Below are positions 18,845-20,240 of a stretch of DNA of 20,240 nucleotides, in pieces (within the stretch, counting starts at the first letter, position 1; every line of letters begins with the position of its first letter). The DNA lies in the NCBI GenBank assembly GCA_000969725.1, contig JXSR01S065490.1; one strand, given 5' to 3'. The position numbers and the translations under genes are program-made. The notes under the pieces are model-generated. The model was not told the DNA's origin, did not search any database, and saw only the letters and a list, made by a program, of their open reading frames with translations. The stretch is from Ophiothrix spiculata. Its lineage: Eukaryota > Echinodermata > Ophiuroidea > Amphilepidida > Ophiotrichidae.

Positions 18845-18917
18845 AAAACTGCAAAGCTACAAAGGGTGAAATGAGACAAGAGTTTAACAAAGATCTACAA
18901 AACTACAAAGCTACAAT
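18845..18917. repeat. 19-nt direct repeat
   Basis: AAAACTGCAAAGCTACAAA (18845-18863) recurs as AAAACTACAAAGCTACAAT (18899-18917), with two differences and a 54-bp period. It is inside the 18537-19732 element and may be an internal duplication of it. Confidence 0.7.
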
Positions 18918-18983
18918 AAGTATGAAATCAACATTAAGTATTAATGCAGCAAATCCAGATCAATGTGTATCTAAAAATGTTTA

Positions 18984-19233
18984 GTTGAGCCAAGAACAAA
19001 GTGTGTTACATTTGGTGACTATGCTTTCTCTGTCTATGGTCCCAAATCATGGAACTGACTTTCAGGCCAGTTAAAGAACTGCATGCAAGAACAATTTAAG
19101 ACTCTGCTGAAAACACATCTTTTTAAGGATGCTTACCAGCAGTAGTTCTTTTTTAGCCACGAGGTTCTTAAGAACATTTGTATGATATTGGCGCAAGGAC
19201 ATAAATGACGTTTGATTTGATTTGATTTGATTT
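18984..19233 (+). pseudogene. non-LTR retrotransposon (CR1/L2-like LINE) 3' end, broken
   Basis: From 18984 the + strand reads VEPRTKCVTFGDYAFSVYGP then KSWN, a stop, and later QFKTLLKTHLFKDAY, ending at TAG 19143-19145. This is the well-known extreme C-terminus of the reverse-transcriptase protein in CR1/L2/jockey-group LINEs (pattern: GDxAFSVxxPxxWNxLP, then FKxxLKTHLF). The internal TGA at 19056-19058 replaces the usual Ser codon after Trp-Asn, so the copy is dead. About 65 bp of 3' untranslated sequence leads to a (TTTGA)n tail at 19211-19233, typical of the 3' microsatellite of such elements. Everything upstream is missing, as expected from 5' truncation on insertion. Confidence 0.87.
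19211..19233 (+). repeat. (TTTGA)n tail of the LINE copy
   Basis: Four TTTGA units plus TTT. It marks the 3' terminus of the retrotransposon and gives its orientation as +, the same as the host gene. Confidence 0.9.
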
Positions 19234-19732
19234 ACAAGATCAAGATCTAAAATCTAAATCACTGTAGACTGCTTTGATGAAAGTGATGATGTGATCTGAC
19301 ACCCAAATGTAGTCACAGTCTGGTGGCTTACAAAGATGTGCATTGATCTGGATCTGCACTCCAGTGTAGACAGCCCCATTGAGAGTTTCCGAGTTGACTT
19401 AGGTATTAAATGGAAATCAGGACTGTTGTAAGGTAGCAGACTGGCAGTGAAGGAGGTGTTGCTATCTCTTCACTCACAAAAAGATCTGAATTTTAGTGAG
19501 GTCTGGCCATATCACTTTGAAAGAAAGATGGCTACTCCAACCTGCGCAAAAACAGGCTGTCTTCTGGACTCGCTAATAGGGCCTGCAAAGATTGCATATT
19601 GGTAAGTGCCAAGCAGGGAATATCGATGGAATCTGAGCTTGCCATAATTGAATTAAATTCATATTGCGACAGAAATGAGCTGTACTGTTAACGAAATATC
19701 TCACAACAAAACGACACTGCTCTGAAACCAGC

Positions 19733-20240
19733 CTTTCAGTTCTATTTCTCTTTAAAATCTTGTAATCAGAGTTTATTAGTTTCAACTCATTTGTATATAT
19801 ACTGTTCATGTTATTGCATACAGGGTACAATAAAGATATATGGCATCTTGTTCTTATTGCATGTTAAGAAATGCAATTCTGTCCAGTTCATGTAGGTTCA
19901 CATATCAGCAGCAGAATAGCTGTAAAAAGATTTTAAAAATAAAATATACCAGGTTTTTTTTTAAATGATGGCATTTGAAGTGAAGATTTGGCTATGAGTA
20001 TATGCGGTTGCACTATCTGACGCCACTTGTAATGTGTAATTCATGTATGTATTCATAACAAGTTTCAAACACTCGTTGGATATATAGGTTGCTTTCTTTT
20101 CATTACTGACACAATGATCCATGGCTTCAATTACAAAATGAGCTTTGTAAACAGAACTATATTATTGTATCATTTGTCAATGTTAAATAACAGTGTCAAC
20201 GATTTTATCATCACTTCTGTGAAAAAACATATCATTATTG
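19733..20240 (+). other. intron continuing out of the window
   Basis: AT-rich sequence with no exon seen. AATAAA occurs near 19828 and 19937, but with no supported terminal exon I do not call a poly(A) site. The TLDc-coding exons expected for this family are not present and should lie downstream. Confidence 0.6.

Larger units (their letters stand above)
18537..19732. mobile_element. diverged DNA element, GCTGGTTTCAGA ends, with nested LINE piece
   Basis: The left end GCTGGTTTCAGA (18537-18548) is exactly inverted at 19721-19732. Inside, GGTCGTTGTTGTTGT on the left and GTCGTTTTGTTGTGAG (reverse complement of the right) continue the match. The same terminal word forms the ends of the 4138-5245 element, and both also have GTCGT-rich subterminal sequence and a TACATGACA/AACATGACA word shortly inside the left end. 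It is thus a second, older member of that family. A LINE 3' end (18984-19233) lies within it, so the original element was nearer 0.95 kb. No clear TTAA target duplication remains. Confidence 0.6.

Overview
The window is an AT-rich stretch of an animal nuclear genome carrying the middle part of one spliced gene on the + strand. There are no operons, ribosome binding sites, rRNA/tRNA genes or CRISPR arrays. Consensus splice sites, exons of a metazoan gene family, short inverted-repeat transposons and a LINE 3' end all indicate an animal. The repeat landscape (many MITE-like elements, a CR1/L2-like LINE tail, scattered AGGCCT-type words) would suit a marine invertebrate deuterostome such as an echinoderm or hemichordate, but that assignment is inference only.

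The gene is a member of the OXR1/NCOA7 family (oxidation resistance 1 / nuclear receptor coactivator 7; mustard in Drosophila). The evidence is an exon at 1346-1527 encoding the highly characteristic GRAM-domain segment GVVSGTMLVTPNAIMFDPH followed by VSDPLVIERG. After a 12.65 kb intron comes a single long exon (14182-15578) encoding about 465 residues of acidic, Ser/Thr/Glu-rich, probably disordered linker. The intron phases of these two exons match exactly. A further 2.9 kb downstream is a candidate 36-nt symmetric microexon (18481-18516) in the correct phase. The N-terminal LysM part and start of the GRAM domain should lie upstream of the window, and the C-terminal TLDc domain downstream; neither is visible here.

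The introns hold most of the sequence. 1-1345: end of the upstream intron, with one possible TTAA-flanked element and a paired CRE-like site. 1528-14181: large intron with at least ten inverted-repeat structures, namely a 125-bp foldback (2960), an adjoining MITE (3087), a 1.1-kb element (4138), a 493-bp element with perfect 19-bp ends (6083), a 265-bp inverted repeat (6873), two copies of a family with ACTGACCCAAGTC inside the ends (7701 and 12443), a TTAA-flanked element (8750), a near-perfect 204-bp palindrome (9958) flanked on one side by one half of a diverged direct repeat, an hAT-like MITE with an 8-bp target duplication (13319), and a possible TTAA-flanked element next to two short tandem duplications (13713-14064). 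15579-18480: intron with few repeats, including one degenerate SINE-like segment. 18517-20240: intron containing a third-family MITE (18537-19732) into which a LINE 3' end appears nested.

The most interesting observations are the microexon candidate, the recurrence of related inverted-repeat termini (AGCTG..TTCAGACT and ATAGACC..TTTC) in otherwise different elements, the set of elements starting AGG and abutting TTAA, and the hAT-like MITE with four regularly reused subterminal YTRCGCCAA motifs. I found no evidence of an undescribed multi-gene system.
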